Shown here one piece after another: positions 42,797-52,600 of a stretch of DNA of 64,000 nt. How positions within the stretch are numbered: the stretch's first letter is position 1; every line of letters starts with the position of its first letter. Where the stretch lies: NCBI RefSeq assembly GCF_028656935.1, contig NZ_JAMDGZ010000009.1:41399-105398 (forward strand), written 5' to 3'. The notes under the pieces were generated by a model. It did not search any database. It saw only the letters and a list, made by a program, of their open reading frames with translations, and was not told the DNA's origin. The translations under genes and the position numbers were made by a program. The stretch is from Pseudomonas rubra (lineage in GTDB: Bacteria > Pseudomonadota > Gammaproteobacteria > Pseudomonadales > Pseudomonadaceae).

Positions 42797-44485
42797 ATGC
42801 AAGCTGATTTCTGGAATGACAAGCGCCCGCCAGGCGTTCCTGCGCAAATTGACATAAACGCTTACAAGTCAGTGGTCGAAGTGTTCGAACGCTCCTGCAA
42901 GAAGTTTGCGGACCGCCCAGCGTTCAGCAACCTCGGGGTGACCCTGAGCTACGCCGAACTTGAACGCTACTCGGCAGCCTTTGCCGCTTACCTGCAGCAG
43001 CACACCGACCTGGTGCCGGGCGACCGCATCGCGGTACAGATGCCAAACGTGCTGCAGTACCCCATCGCCGTCTTCGGTGCCTTGCGCGCCGGGCTGATCG
43101 TGGTCAACACCAACCCGTTGTACACCGCCCGCGAGATGCGCCATCAGTTCAAGGATTCAGGTGCCCGTGCACTGGTGTACCTGAACATGTTCGGCAAGCT
43201 GGTGCAGGAGGTACTTCCCGATACCGGCATCGAGTTCCTCATTGAAGCGAAGATGGGCGACATGCTGCCGGCGGCCAAGGGCTGGCTGGTCAATACCATC
43301 GTCAGCAAGGTCAAGAAGATGGTCCCGGATTACCGCCTGCCGCAGGCGGTGCCGTTCAAGCGCGCACTGGCCCAGGGTCGTGGCCAGTCCCTGAAACCGG
43401 TATCGCTGAGCCTCGACGATATCGCCGTGCTGCAGTACACCGGCGGCACCACGGGCCTGGCCAAGGGCGCGATGCTGACCCATGGCAACCTGGTGGCGAA
43501 CATGCTCCAGGTCCTGGCGTGTTTCTCCCAGCACGGGCCTGATGGTCAGCGTCTGATCAAGGAAGGGCAGGAGGTGATGATCGCACCGCTGCCGCTCTAC
43601 CATATCTATGCCTTCACCGCGAATTGCATGTGCATGATGGTCACCGGCAATCACAACGTGCTGATCACCAACCCGCGGGACATCCCCGGCTTCGTCAAGG
43701 AGCTGAAGAAGTGGAAGTTCTCCGGGCTGCTGGGGCTCAACACCCTGTTCGTGGCGCTGATGAACCATCCCGACTTCAAAGACCTCGACTTCTCGGCATT
43801 GAAGGTCACCAATTCCGGTGGTACCGCACTGGTGTCCGCCACTGCCGAGCGCTGGGAAAGCATGACGGGCTGTCGCATTGTCGAGGGCTATGGGTTGACC
43901 GAAACCTCGCCGGTGGCCAGTACCAATCCCTATGGCCAGCTGGCACGCCTGGGGACCGTGGGTATGCCAGTGCCGGGCACGGCGTTCAAGGTCATTGACG
44001 ATGCGGGGGTCGAGCAACCCTTTGGCGAGCGCGGCGAGTTGTGCATCAAGGGCCCGCAAGTCATGAAGGGCTACTGGCAGCATCCCGAGGCGACGGCCGA
44101 GGCACTGGACAGCGAGGGCTGGTTCAAGACCGGCGACATCGCGGTGATCGACCCGGACGGCTTTACCCGCATCGTCGACCGCAAAAAGGACATGATCATT
44201 GTCTCGGGCTTCAACGTGTACCCGAACGAGATCGAAGAGGTGGTGATGAGCCATCCGCAGGTGGCCAGTTGCGCGGTGATCGGCATCCCGGACGAGCGCT
44301 CGGGCGAGGCGGTGAAGCTGTTTGTGGTGGCGCGTGAAGGTGGGGTCAGCATTGAAGAGCTCAAGGCGTACTGCAAGGCCAACTTCACCGGCTACAAGGT
44401 GCCCAAGCACATCGTGCTGCGCGATTCGTTGCCGATGACAGCGGTGGGCAAGATTTTGCGTCGGGAGTTGCGGGATATTGCCTAA
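42797..44485 (+). CDS. fadD2: long-chain acyl-CoA ligase, FadD (first of a tandem pair)
   Basis: The 562-residue enzyme activates fatty acids to acyl-CoA with ATP. It has the AMP-binding motif YTGGTTGLAKGAMLTHGN, EGYGLTETSPVAS, and the FACS signature region (DSEGWFKTGDIAVIDPDGFTRIVDRKKDMIIVSGFNVYPNE) ending with a catalytic Lys near VGKILRREL. A TTG codon lies one codon before the chosen ATG; the ribosome binding site AGGA fits both. The naming as fadD2 follows the P. putida order fadD2-fadD1 and is from memory. Confidence 0.9.
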   Translation: MQADFWNDKRPPGVPAQIDINAYKSVVEVFERSCKKFADRPAFSNLGVTLSYAELERYSAAFAAYLQQHTDLVPGDRIAVQMPNVLQYPIAVFGALRAGLIVVNTNPLYTAREMRHQFKDSGARALVYLNMFGKLVQEVLPDTGIEFLIEAKMGDMLPAAKGWLVNTIVSKVKKMVPDYRLPQAVPFKRALAQGRGQSLKPVSLSLDDIAVLQYTGGTTGLAKGAMLTHGNLVANMLQVLACFSQHGPDGQRLIKEGQEVMIAPLPLYHIYAFTANCMCMMVTGNHNVLITNPRDIPGFVKELKKWKFSGLLGLNTLFVALMNHPDFKDLDFSALKVTNSGGTALVSATAERWESMTGCRIVEGYGLTETSPVASTNPYGQLARLGTVGMPVPGTAFKVIDDAGVEQPFGERGELCIKGPQVMKGYWQHPEATAEALDSEGWFKTGDIAVIDPDGFTRIVDRKKDMIIVSGFNVYPNEIEEVVMSHPQVASCAVIGIPDERSGEAVKLFVVAREGGVSIEELKAYCKANFTGYKVPKHIVLRDSLPMTAVGKILRRELRDIA

Positions 44486-44620
44486 CAGACAGGCCGTTAG
44501 AATTTTTACTCTAAAAATGACTACGTGATTATCAAGAGTCATTTCCGTGACTGTTTAGGCTGTTTTAGCTCTAGGCGGGCCTTGGCAAAGCTGCTACTCT
44601 CGGCCCGCTTCTGGTTATCT

Positions 44621-44635
44621 GGTTTGCAATAAACC
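44621..44635. promoter_or_regulatory. inverted repeat before the second fadD gene
   Basis: GGTTT (44621-44625) and AAACC (44631-44635) flank GCAAT, about 72 bases upstream of the start of the second fadD gene. Its arms resemble the half-sites of fatty-acid regulators such as PsrA, though PsrA sites are described with CAAAC first and GTTTG second, so the match is not exact. Confidence 0.35.
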
Positions 44636-44706
44636 GTAATCTTATATCAATAATAATCGCATCGACTGCGGTGAAGAATTCGCTGTTGCTGGAGGAGAGG
44701 GCTTCC

Positions 44707-46404
44707 ATGATCGAAAATTTTTGGAAGGATAAGTACCCAGCCGGGATTGCCTCGCAAATCAATCCTGATGAGTATCCGAATATTCAAGCGGTACTGAAGC
44801 AGTCTTGCCAACGCTTTGCCGATAAACCGGCCTTTAGCAACCTGGGCAAAACCATTACATACGGCGAGTTGTATGAGTTGTCAGGGGCCTTTGCCGCCTA
44901 CCTGCAACAGCATACCGACCTGCAGCCGGGTGATCGTATTGCCGTGCAACTGCCCAACGTCCTGCAGTACCCGGTCGCCGTGTTCGGCGCCCTGCGTGCG
45001 GGCCTGATCGTGGTCAACACCAACCCGTTGTATACCACGCGGGAATTGGAACACCAGTTCAATGACTCCGGTGCCAAGGCGCTGGTGTGCCTGGCGAACA
45101 TGGCGCACCTGGCCGAGAAGGTGGTGCCCAAGACCCAGGTCAAACACGTTATTGTCACCGAAGTGGCCGACCTGTTGCCACCGGTTAAACGCCTGTTGAT
45201 CAACAGCGTGATCAAGTATGTGAAGAAAATGGTTCCGGCCTATCACTTGCCCAAGGCGGTGAAGTTCAATGATGCATTGAGCAAAGGCCGTGGCAAGCAA
45301 ATCTCCGAAGCCAATCCAGACAGCAATGATGTAGCCGTGTTGCAGTACACAGGCGGCACCACGGGCGTGGCCAAGGGTGCAATGCTGACCCACCGCAACC
45401 TGGTGGCCAACATGCTGCAGTGCCGCGCGCTGATGGGCTCTGACCTCCACGAAGGTTGCGAGGTCCTGATCACGCCATTGCCGCTGTATCACATCTACGC
45501 CTTCACCTTTCATTGCATGGCGATGATGCTGATCGGCAGCCACAACATCCTGATCAGCAACCCGCGCGACTTGCCAGCGATGGTCAAGGAACTGGGCAAG
45601 TGGAAGTTCAGCGGTTTTGTCGGCCTGAATACCCTGTTCGTTGCCCTGTGCAACAACGAGAACTTCCGCAAGTTGGATTTCTCCGGCCTGAAGCTCACCC
45701 TGTCCGGTGGCATGGCGCTGCAGATGAGTGTTGCCGAGCGCTGGAAGGCGGTAACCGGTTGCGCCATCTGCGAAGGTTACGGTATGACCGAAACCAGTCC
45801 GGTAGCGGCGGTCAACCCGGCCGAACGCAACCAGATCGGCACCATCGGTATTCCGCTGCCTTCGACCTTGTGCAAGATCATCGATGACGCGGGCCAAGAG
45901 CTGGCGCTGGGTGAAGTCGGCGAACTGTGCATAAAGGGGCCGCAAGTGATGAAGGGATACTGGCAGCGCGAGGATGCCACCAACGAGATTCTCGACAGCG
46001 AAGGCTGGCTGAAGACCGGTGACATTGCCCTGATCCAGCCAGACGGCTACATGCGTATCGTCGATCGCAAGAAGGACATGATTCTGGTCTCCGGTTTCAA
46101 CGTCTATCCGAATGAACTCGAAGATGTGCTGGCCGCCTTGCCGGGTGTGCTGCAGTGTGCGGCCATCGGTGTGCCGGACGAGAAGTCCGGTGAAGTGATC
46201 AAGATCTTCATCGTGGTCAAGCCGGGCATGACCCTGACCAAGGAGCAGGTGATGGAGCACATGCGCGCCAATGTCACCGGCTACAAGGTGCCGCGTTTCA
46301 TCGAGTTCCGCGATGCGTTGCCGACCACCAACGTCGGCAAGATCCTGCGCCGTGAATTGCGTGATGAAGAGCTGAAAAAGCTGGGCCTGAAGAAGATCGC
46401 TTGA
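44707..46404 (+). CDS. fadD1: long-chain acyl-CoA ligase, FadD (second of a tandem pair)
   Basis: The 565-residue enzyme has the same motifs as its upstream twin: YTGGTTGVAKGAMLTHRN, EGYGMTETSPVAA, and a FACS region DSEGWLKTGDIALIQPDGYMRIVDRKKDMILVSGFNVYPNE. The two proteins are clearly related paralogues and probably differ in chain length preference or regulation. GGAGGAGAGG lies 6 bases or more before ATG 44707. The 221-base gap between them holds its own promoter region with the inverted repeat at 44621-44635. Confidence 0.93.
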   Translation: MIENFWKDKYPAGIASQINPDEYPNIQAVLKQSCQRFADKPAFSNLGKTITYGELYELSGAFAAYLQQHTDLQPGDRIAVQLPNVLQYPVAVFGALRAGLIVVNTNPLYTTRELEHQFNDSGAKALVCLANMAHLAEKVVPKTQVKHVIVTEVADLLPPVKRLLINSVIKYVKKMVPAYHLPKAVKFNDALSKGRGKQISEANPDSNDVAVLQYTGGTTGVAKGAMLTHRNLVANMLQCRALMGSDLHEGCEVLITPLPLYHIYAFTFHCMAMMLIGSHNILISNPRDLPAMVKELGKWKFSGFVGLNTLFVALCNNENFRKLDFSGLKLTLSGGMALQMSVAERWKAVTGCAICEGYGMTETSPVAAVNPAERNQIGTIGIPLPSTLCKIIDDAGQELALGEVGELCIKGPQVMKGYWQREDATNEILDSEGWLKTGDIALIQPDGYMRIVDRKKDMILVSGFNVYPNELEDVLAALPGVLQCAAIGVPDEKSGEVIKIFIVVKPGMTLTKEQVMEHMRANVTGYKVPRFIEFRDALPTTNVGKILRRELRDEELKKLGLKKIA

Positions 46405-46411
46405 GGCTCTG

Positions 46412-46466
46412 ATCGCGGGGCAAGCCCGCTCCCACAGTATCTGTAGGAGCGGGCTTGCCCCGCGAT
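46412..46466. repeat. inverted REP pair (BIME), type 'CGCGGGGCAAGCCCGC'
   Basis: Arms 46412-46437 and 46441-46466 are inverse complements with one mismatch and a 3-base loop. It is the same REP flavour as 3180-3240 and lies between the convergent fadD1 and puuB-like genes, where it may also stop both transcripts. Confidence 0.9.
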
Positions 46467-46476
46467 GCTTTTCAAA

Positions 46477-47784
46477 TCAGCGCAATTTTTCAAGCATCTG
46501 GTAATACCACATCCCCGCCGCCAGTAACGGATTGCCCAGCACATCGCCCATCGGCACCTTGATGTGTTTGCAACCGGCAAAGGTATCGAATTTTTCCAGC
46601 GTCCCGGTCAGTGCCTCGGCCATGATCTCGCCCATGATGTGGCTGGTGGCGATGCCGTGCCCGGAATAGCCCTGGCAGTACCAGACGTTATCCGACAGCT
46701 TGCCCAACTGCGGGATGCGGTTGACCACGATCCCCATCGCACAACTCCACTGGAATTCGATCGGCACACCCTTGAGCGCCGGAAAGGTGCGCTCGATGCA
46801 GGGCCGCAGTTCGCCAGCGATATCCCGCGAATCGCGCCCAGAATAATTGGCACCACCGCCAAACAGCAGGCGGCCATCGGCGGTCAGCCGGTAGTAGTCG
46901 AGGACGAAACGGCAGTCATATACCGCAAGATCCTGGGGGTTGATCTGCGCGGCCAGCTCGCCCAGTGGGGCAGTGGTGACGATGCCACCCATGGCCGGGA
47001 AGATCTTGCCCTTGAGCTGGCGCTTTTCCAGTTTGTGATAGACGTCGCCAGCCAGCAGGATCTGCTTGGCTTCGACCCGTCCGTGGGCAGTCACCAGCGC
47101 CGGCTGATCGCCATGAACGATCTCCAGTACCTCGGAGTTTTCGAAGATCAGTGCGCCCAGGCTGTGCGCGGCGCGGGCTTCGCCCAGGCACAGGTTGAGC
47201 GGGTGCAGGTGCAGGTTGCGGCGGTTCTTCAGCGCGCCCAGGTACAACGGGCTTTGCAGGTGTTCGCGTATGGCATTGAGCTCGAGCAGTTCGACCTGGT
47301 CACCCATGCCGCGGCGTTCGGCCTCGGCGGCAAAGGCACGCAGTTCGCCCATGTGCGACGCTTTCATCGCTGCGTGCAGGTGGCCGTGCTTGAGGTCGCA
47401 GTCGATGCCGTAGCGCGCAACCCTTTGCTCGATGATCTGGTGGCCGCGCCAGCGCAGGTGCCAGATGAAGTCGTCGACGTCATCGCCGAGCTTGTCGCGC
47501 ATCTGCTTGCGCATCGCTTCATCGCCCGAGAGGCTACCGGTGACCTGGCCGCCGTTGCGGCCGCTGGCGCCCCAGCCGATGCGGTTGGTTTCAACGATGG
47601 CGACTTTAAGGCCGCGTTCGGCCAGCTCCACCGCGCTGGCGACACCGGTGAAGCCGCCGCCGATGATTGCCACATCGACCTGTACCGTACCCTTGAGGGT
47701 CGGGTACTGGGTGGTGTCGTTGAGGCTGGCGGTGTAGTAGGAGGCGCTGCGCTGGGCAGGGCCGGTGTTTACGGCTGCATTCAT
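46477..47784 (-). CDS. FAD-dependent amine oxidase, PuuB-like (gamma-glutamylputrescine oxidoreductase)
   Basis: The 435-residue protein has the DAO fold: dinucleotide motif IIGGGFTGVASAVELAERG (residues about 38-56), IGWGASGRNGGQVTGSLSGDEAM, and the late GYSGHGIATSHIMGEI. This matches PuuB/OrdL oxidases that act on gamma-glutamylated putrescine. Its upstream neighbour on the same strand is a PuuA-like glutamine synthetase (29-base gap), which supports polyamine catabolism. Start at ATG 47784; the upstream 111-codon extension overlaps that gene. Confidence 0.88.
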   Translation of the reverse strand: MNAAVNTGPAQRSASYYTASLNDTTQYPTLKGTVQVDVAIIGGGFTGVASAVELAERGLKVAIVETNRIGWGASGRNGGQVTGSLSGDEAMRKQMRDKLGDDVDDFIWHLRWRGHQIIEQRVARYGIDCDLKHGHLHAAMKASHMGELRAFAAEAERRGMGDQVELLELNAIREHLQSPLYLGALKNRRNLHLHPLNLCLGEARAAHSLGALIFENSEVLEIVHGDQPALVTAHGRVEAKQILLAGDVYHKLEKRQLKGKIFPAMGGIVTTAPLGELAAQINPQDLAVYDCRFVLDYYRLTADGRLLFGGGANYSGRDSRDIAGELRPCIERTFPALKGVPIEFQWSCAMGIVVNRIPQLGKLSDNVWYCQGYSGHGIATSHIMGEIMAEALTGTLEKFDTFAGCKHIKVPMGDVLGNPLLAAGMWYYQMLEKLR

Positions 47785-47813
47785 GACAAAATCCTTGGCG
47801 CAAAAATAAAGTG

Positions 47814-49178
47814 TCAGGCCTGGGTCAGGTACCAACGCCAGTCCTGTTCGCTGACTTCGGCCATGAACTGGCGGTACTCGGCACGCTTGATCGCCAGGTA
47901 GACACCTAGGAACTCGGCGCCCAGCGCCTCGCGGGCCCAGCTCGAACGCTCCAGTGCGGTCAGCGACGTCAGCCAGTCGGTGGGCAGCAGTTCGGTGGCC
48001 TGGGCGTAGCCATTGCCCTGGACCGGTGCGCCGGGGTCGAGCTGTTGGCGGATGCCGTGATGCAGGCTGGCGAGAATCGCCGCCGCCGCCAGGTAAGGGT
48101 TGGCGTCGGCGCCGCAAATGCGGTGCTCGATGTGCCGGCTGTTGGCCGGGCCGCCCGGCACGCGCAGGCTGACGGTACGGTTGTCGACGCCCCAGGTCGG
48201 CGCCAGGGGCGCATAGCTGTTGGCCTGGAAGCGTCGATAGGAGTTGGCGTTGGGGCAGAACAGCAGTAACGAATCGAGCAGCAACGTGAGCATGCCAGCC
48301 ACCGACTGGCGCAGCAGCGGCGTGCCGGCCTTGTCATCGCTGGCGTAGAGGTTGTTGCCCTGGGCATCGGCCAGGCTCACGTGCATGTGCATGCCGGTGC
48401 CGGCCAGGTGATCGAACGGTTTGGCCATGAAGCAGGCCTGCATCCCATGCTTGTGTGCCACGCCCTTGACCAGGCGTTTGTAGCGCACCGCCTGGTCCAT
48501 GGCCAGCAACGCATCACCGTGCTCCAAGGTGATTTCCACCTGCCCCGGGGCGTACTCGGAAATCGCCGTGCGCGCCGGGATGCCCTGGGCCTTGCAGGCA
48601 GCATAGAGGTCAGCGAGGAACGGCTCGATCTGTTCCAGCTCGCGCAGGCCGTAGACCTGGGTGCTGCGTGGCCGGCCGCCGTCGCTGTCCAGTGCCGGTT
48701 GCGGCCGGCCATGGCTGTCACGGCGCTGGTCGAGCAGGTAGAACTCCAGCTCGCAGGCCATCACCGGGTAATAACCGTCGGCCTTTAGCGCATCGATGAC
48801 CTTGACCAGCAGGTGCCGAGGGTCGGCGATGCTTGCGGGCATGCCTTCGCTGGGGTGCATGCTGACCTGTAGCGCTGCCGTGGGGATCTGCCGCCACGGC
48901 AAGCGCACCAGGCTGTTTGCCAGTGGATAGGCGCGGCAATCGATATCGCCGACATCCCAGACCAGCCCGGAGTTTTCCACATCGTCGCCGTTCAGGGTCA
49001 GGCCGAGGATGGTGCTGGGCAGCGGCCGGCCGCTTTCGTACACCGCCAGCAGTTCTTCGCGGTGCAGCAGCTTGCCGCGCGGCACGCCGTTGGCGTCGAG
49101 AATGAACAGCTCGATCATCTCGATATCGGGGTTTTCGGCCAGGAACGTTCGGGCCTGCTCGATGGGGGCAAATTGCAT
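47814..49178 (-). CDS. glutamine synthetase-like enzyme, PuuA/SpuB type (gamma-glutamylpolyamine synthetase)
   Basis: The 454-residue protein has the GS catalytic domain: EFYLLDQ near residue 134, EYAPGQVEITLEHGDALLAMDQAVRYKRLVKGVAHKHG, HMHVSLAD, and IEHRICGADANPYLAAAAILA. The N-terminus (FILDANGVPRGKLLHREELLAVYESGRPLP) is typical of the PuuA/SpuI group and not of GlnA. It attaches glutamate to putrescine or related amines with ATP, before oxidation by the PuuB-like enzyme. The two genes form an operon. Confidence 0.9.
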   Translation of the reverse strand: MQFAPIEQARTFLAENPDIEMIELFILDANGVPRGKLLHREELLAVYESGRPLPSTILGLTLNGDDVENSGLVWDVGDIDCRAYPLANSLVRLPWRQIPTAALQVSMHPSEGMPASIADPRHLLVKVIDALKADGYYPVMACELEFYLLDQRRDSHGRPQPALDSDGGRPRSTQVYGLRELEQIEPFLADLYAACKAQGIPARTAISEYAPGQVEITLEHGDALLAMDQAVRYKRLVKGVAHKHGMQACFMAKPFDHLAGTGMHMHVSLADAQGNNLYASDDKAGTPLLRQSVAGMLTLLLDSLLLFCPNANSYRRFQANSYAPLAPTWGVDNRTVSLRVPGGPANSRHIEHRICGADANPYLAAAAILASLHHGIRQQLDPGAPVQGNGYAQATELLPTDWLTSLTALERSSWAREALGAEFLGVYLAIKRAEYRQFMAEVSEQDWRWYLTQA

Positions 49179-49625
49179 GGTGCTCTCGCTCGCGCCCTCA
49201 GGCGCACAGGACTGCCTTGCCAGTCAGGCGGCAGTCATCGACAAGGAAACTCGGCCAGCAGGTGGCCGTACGGTTCAGTGCGCAGCGAGGCGGGCGTCCG
49301 GTGGGCGGGCATGGCGGCAGTGCCACAAGGCCCAGAAGGCGAGGATGATATGCACCAGCGGATTCTCCCCGCAGCGTGCCCGCACCTTCGGGAACGAAGG
49401 GCGCGGCAACGGTCGGGGCAAGCCGGGAGACGAGGTCATGCCCGGATACTCCCATGCCGGGGAAGGTTCATTAAATCAGCATTTGGGTAACCTCAGGTAA
49501 GCCTGCACTAAACAATCGTCTGCCAGCCCGCAACCGTGCCGAGCGTCGGCAAATCTGCGACAATCGCAGCCCTTGAAAAGCCGATCATGCAAAAGCAGGC
49601 TCACCTGCACGACTAAAAAGCTCCC
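49179..49625. other. 447-base intergenic region between divergent puuA-like and hrpA genes
   Basis: The region must hold the promoters of both flanking genes. A GC-rich half (49275-49440) contains a small reading frame on the minus strand with a good ribosome binding site. The rest (49440-49625) shows no gene. No operator is recognisable. Confidence 0.5.
49275..49439 (-). CDS. candidate 54-residue small protein
   Basis: This frame encodes MTSSPGLPRPLPRPSFPKVR and then a segment with ENPLVHIILAFWALWHCRHARPP, i.e. a Pro/Arg-rich start and a short hydrophobic helix. GGGAG lies 9-13 bases before the start, and the third codon positions are about 80% G or C, like real genes here. It lies 96 bases upstream of the puuA-like gene on the same strand, so it might be a leader gene or a small membrane protein. 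I do not recognise a family. Confidence 0.35.
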   Translation of the reverse strand: MTSSPGLPRPLPRPSFPKVRARCGENPLVHIILAFWALWHCRHARPPDARLAAH

Positions 49626-52600
49626 ATGACTGACCACGCGATTGATCAACTGCTAAAAAACCTCGACCACGCCATGATTGCCGAGCGTCACCGCTTGCGC
49701 CGGCAACTGCATGAGCTGCGCAAACGCCCGGATGAAGCCAAGCTGGCGCAATGGGCCGCCAAGGTGCAGGCCTCCTGCGCCCAGGTCACTGCGCGCAAGG
49801 CCAGCGTGCCGAGCATCCGTTACGACGACAGCCTGCCGATTGCGGCCAAGCGTGACGAGATCAAAAAGGTTTTGGCCGAGCACCAGGTGCTGATCATTGC
49901 CGGCGAAACCGGCTCGGGCAAAACCACCCAGTTGCCGAAGATCTGCCTGGAACTGGGCCGCGGCCAGCATGGCCTGATCGCCCATACCCAGCCACGGCGG
50001 ATAGCCGCGCGCAGCGTCGCCACCCGGGTCGCCGAAGAACTGGGCACGCCACTGGGGGCACTGGTGGGGTATCAGGTGCGCTTTGAAGACCAGAGCGACG
50101 CCAACACCCTGGTCAAGTTGATGACCGACGGTATCCTGCTGGCCGAAACCCAGCACGACCGCTTTCTTGAGCGCTACGACACCATCATTGTCGACGAAGC
50201 CCACGAGCGCAGCCTGAACATCGATTTTTTGCTCGGTTACCTCAAGACCCTGCTGCCTCGCCGTCCGGACCTCAAGGTCATCATCACCTCTGCGACCATC
50301 GATCTTGAGCGTTTCTCCAAGCACTTCAACGATGCGCCGATCATCGAAGTCTCGGGCCGCACTTACCCGGTAGAAACCTGGTACCGGCCCGTGACCCGCG
50401 AGCAGGACGAGGAGGGCAACCGGGTCGAGGACGACCTCACCATTGACCAGGCGATCCTCGCCACCCTCGATGAGATCACCGCTCACGAGCGCAGCCTGGG
50501 CAAAGGCCCGGGTGATGTGCTGGTGTTCCTGCCGGGCGAGCGTGAAATCCGCGACGCCGCCGAGATACTGCGCAAGGCCCAGTTGCGCCACACCGAAATC
50601 CTGCCGTTGTACGCGCGCCTGTCGCCGGCCGAACAGCAGAAGATCTTCCAGTCCCACCCGGGGCGGCGCGTGGTGCTAGCCACCAACGTCGCGGAAACCT
50701 CGCTGACAGTGCCGGGCATTCGTTATGTGATCGACAGCGGCACCGCGCGCATCAGCCGCTACAGCTACCGGGCCAAGGTCCAGCGCCTGCCGATCGAAGC
50801 GGTATCCCAGGCCAGCGCCAACCAGCGCAAAGGCCGTTGCGGCCGGGTCGAACCGGGCATCTGCATACGCCTGTACAGCGAAGAAGACTTCAACGGCCGG
50901 CCAGCCTTTACCGACCCGGAAATCCTGCGTACCAACCTTGCGGCAGTCATCCTGCAGATGCTGCACCTGCGCCTGGGCGAGATCGACGCGTTCCCGTTCA
51001 TCGAGCCGCCGGATGGCAAGGCCATCAGCGACGGCTTCAACCTGTTGCAGGAACTCTCGGCGGTCAACCGCGAGAACCAGCTGACCCCCCTGGGCCGGCA
51101 ACTGGCGCGCCTGCCGGTGGATCCGCGGTTGGGCCGCATGCTGCTTGAAGGCGCCAAGCAGGGCAGCCTCAACGAGTTGTTGATCGTTGCCAGTGCGCTA
51201 TCGGTGCAAGACCCACGCGAGCGTCCGCCAGAGCGTCAGCAAGCGGCGGACCAGGCCCATGCCCAATGGAAGGACGCCGATTCCGACTTCGCCGCGCTGG
51301 TCAGCTTATGGCGCGGGTTTGAAGAACAACGCCAGGCCCTGACCGCCAGCCCGTTGCGCAACTGGTGCCGGAAGAACTTCCTCAACTACCTGCGCCTGCG
51401 CGAATGGCGCGATGCGCACCGGCAACTGAGCCTGATCTGCCGTGACCTGCAACTGAGCATCAACAAGGAACCGGCCGACTACCCGCGCCTGCACAAGGCG
51501 ATTCTGTCGGGCTTGCTCAGCCAGATCGGCCAGAAGACCGAAGACGGTGACTACCTCGGCGCCCGCCAGCGGCGCTTCTGGGTGCACCCCTCGTCCGGCC
51601 TGGGCAAGAAACGTCCGCAATGGCTGATGACCGCTGAACTTGTGGAAACCACCAAGCTCTATGCGCGCATGGTGGCCAAGATCGATTCCGACTGGATCGA
51701 ACCGCTGGCCGGGCACCTGATCAAGAAGAACCACTTCGAACCGCACTGGGAGAAAAAGCGCGGCCAGGTCGTGGCTTTCGAGCAGATCACCCTCTACGGC
51801 CTGATCGTGGTCGGTCGTCGGCCGGTGCATTACGGCCCGGTCGATCCGGTGATGTCCCGCGAGCTGTTTATCCGCGAGGCCCTGGTCGGTGGCGAGATCC
51901 AGTCCAAGGCCAAATGCCTGACGGCCAACCGGCGCTTGCTCGAGCAGCTCGACGAGCTGGAAGCCAAGGCCCGCCGACGCGACATTCTCGCCGATGAAGA
52001 AACCCTGTACGGCTTCTACGAGGCGCGCCTGCCGGCCGAGATCCACCAGACTGCAACCTTTGACAGCTGGTACCGGGTCCACAGCCAGAAAGATTCGCAG
52101 TTGCTGATCATGCGCGAGGAAGACGTGCTGGCTCGCGAGGCCAGTGAAGTCACCGCTGCGCAGTACCCGGACACCCTGCGCCTGGGCGATTTGAGCCTGG
52201 CCCTGAGTTATCACTTCGAGCCTAACCATCCGCGCGATGGCGTGACCGTGCGGGTGCCGGCGCCGCTGTTGCCGAGCCTGCCGGGCGAACGCCTGGAGTG
52301 GCTGGTGCCGGGCCTGCTGGAAGCCAAGTGCATTGCCCTGGTGCGCAACCTGCCCAAGGCGTTGCGCAAGAACTTCGTGCCAGTGCCGGACTTCGTCAAG
52401 GCCGCCCTGCAGCGCATGAGCTTCGGCGAAGGTTCGTTGCCCCAGGCGCTGGGCCGCGAGCTGCTGCGCATGACCGGTGCGCGGGTCAGCGATGACGCCT
52501 GGGCCGAAGCCGCCGCTCAGGTCGACAGCCACCTGAAAATGAACCTGGAAGTGGTCGATGGCCAAGGCAAGTTCCTTGGTGAAGGCCGCGACCTGGCCGA

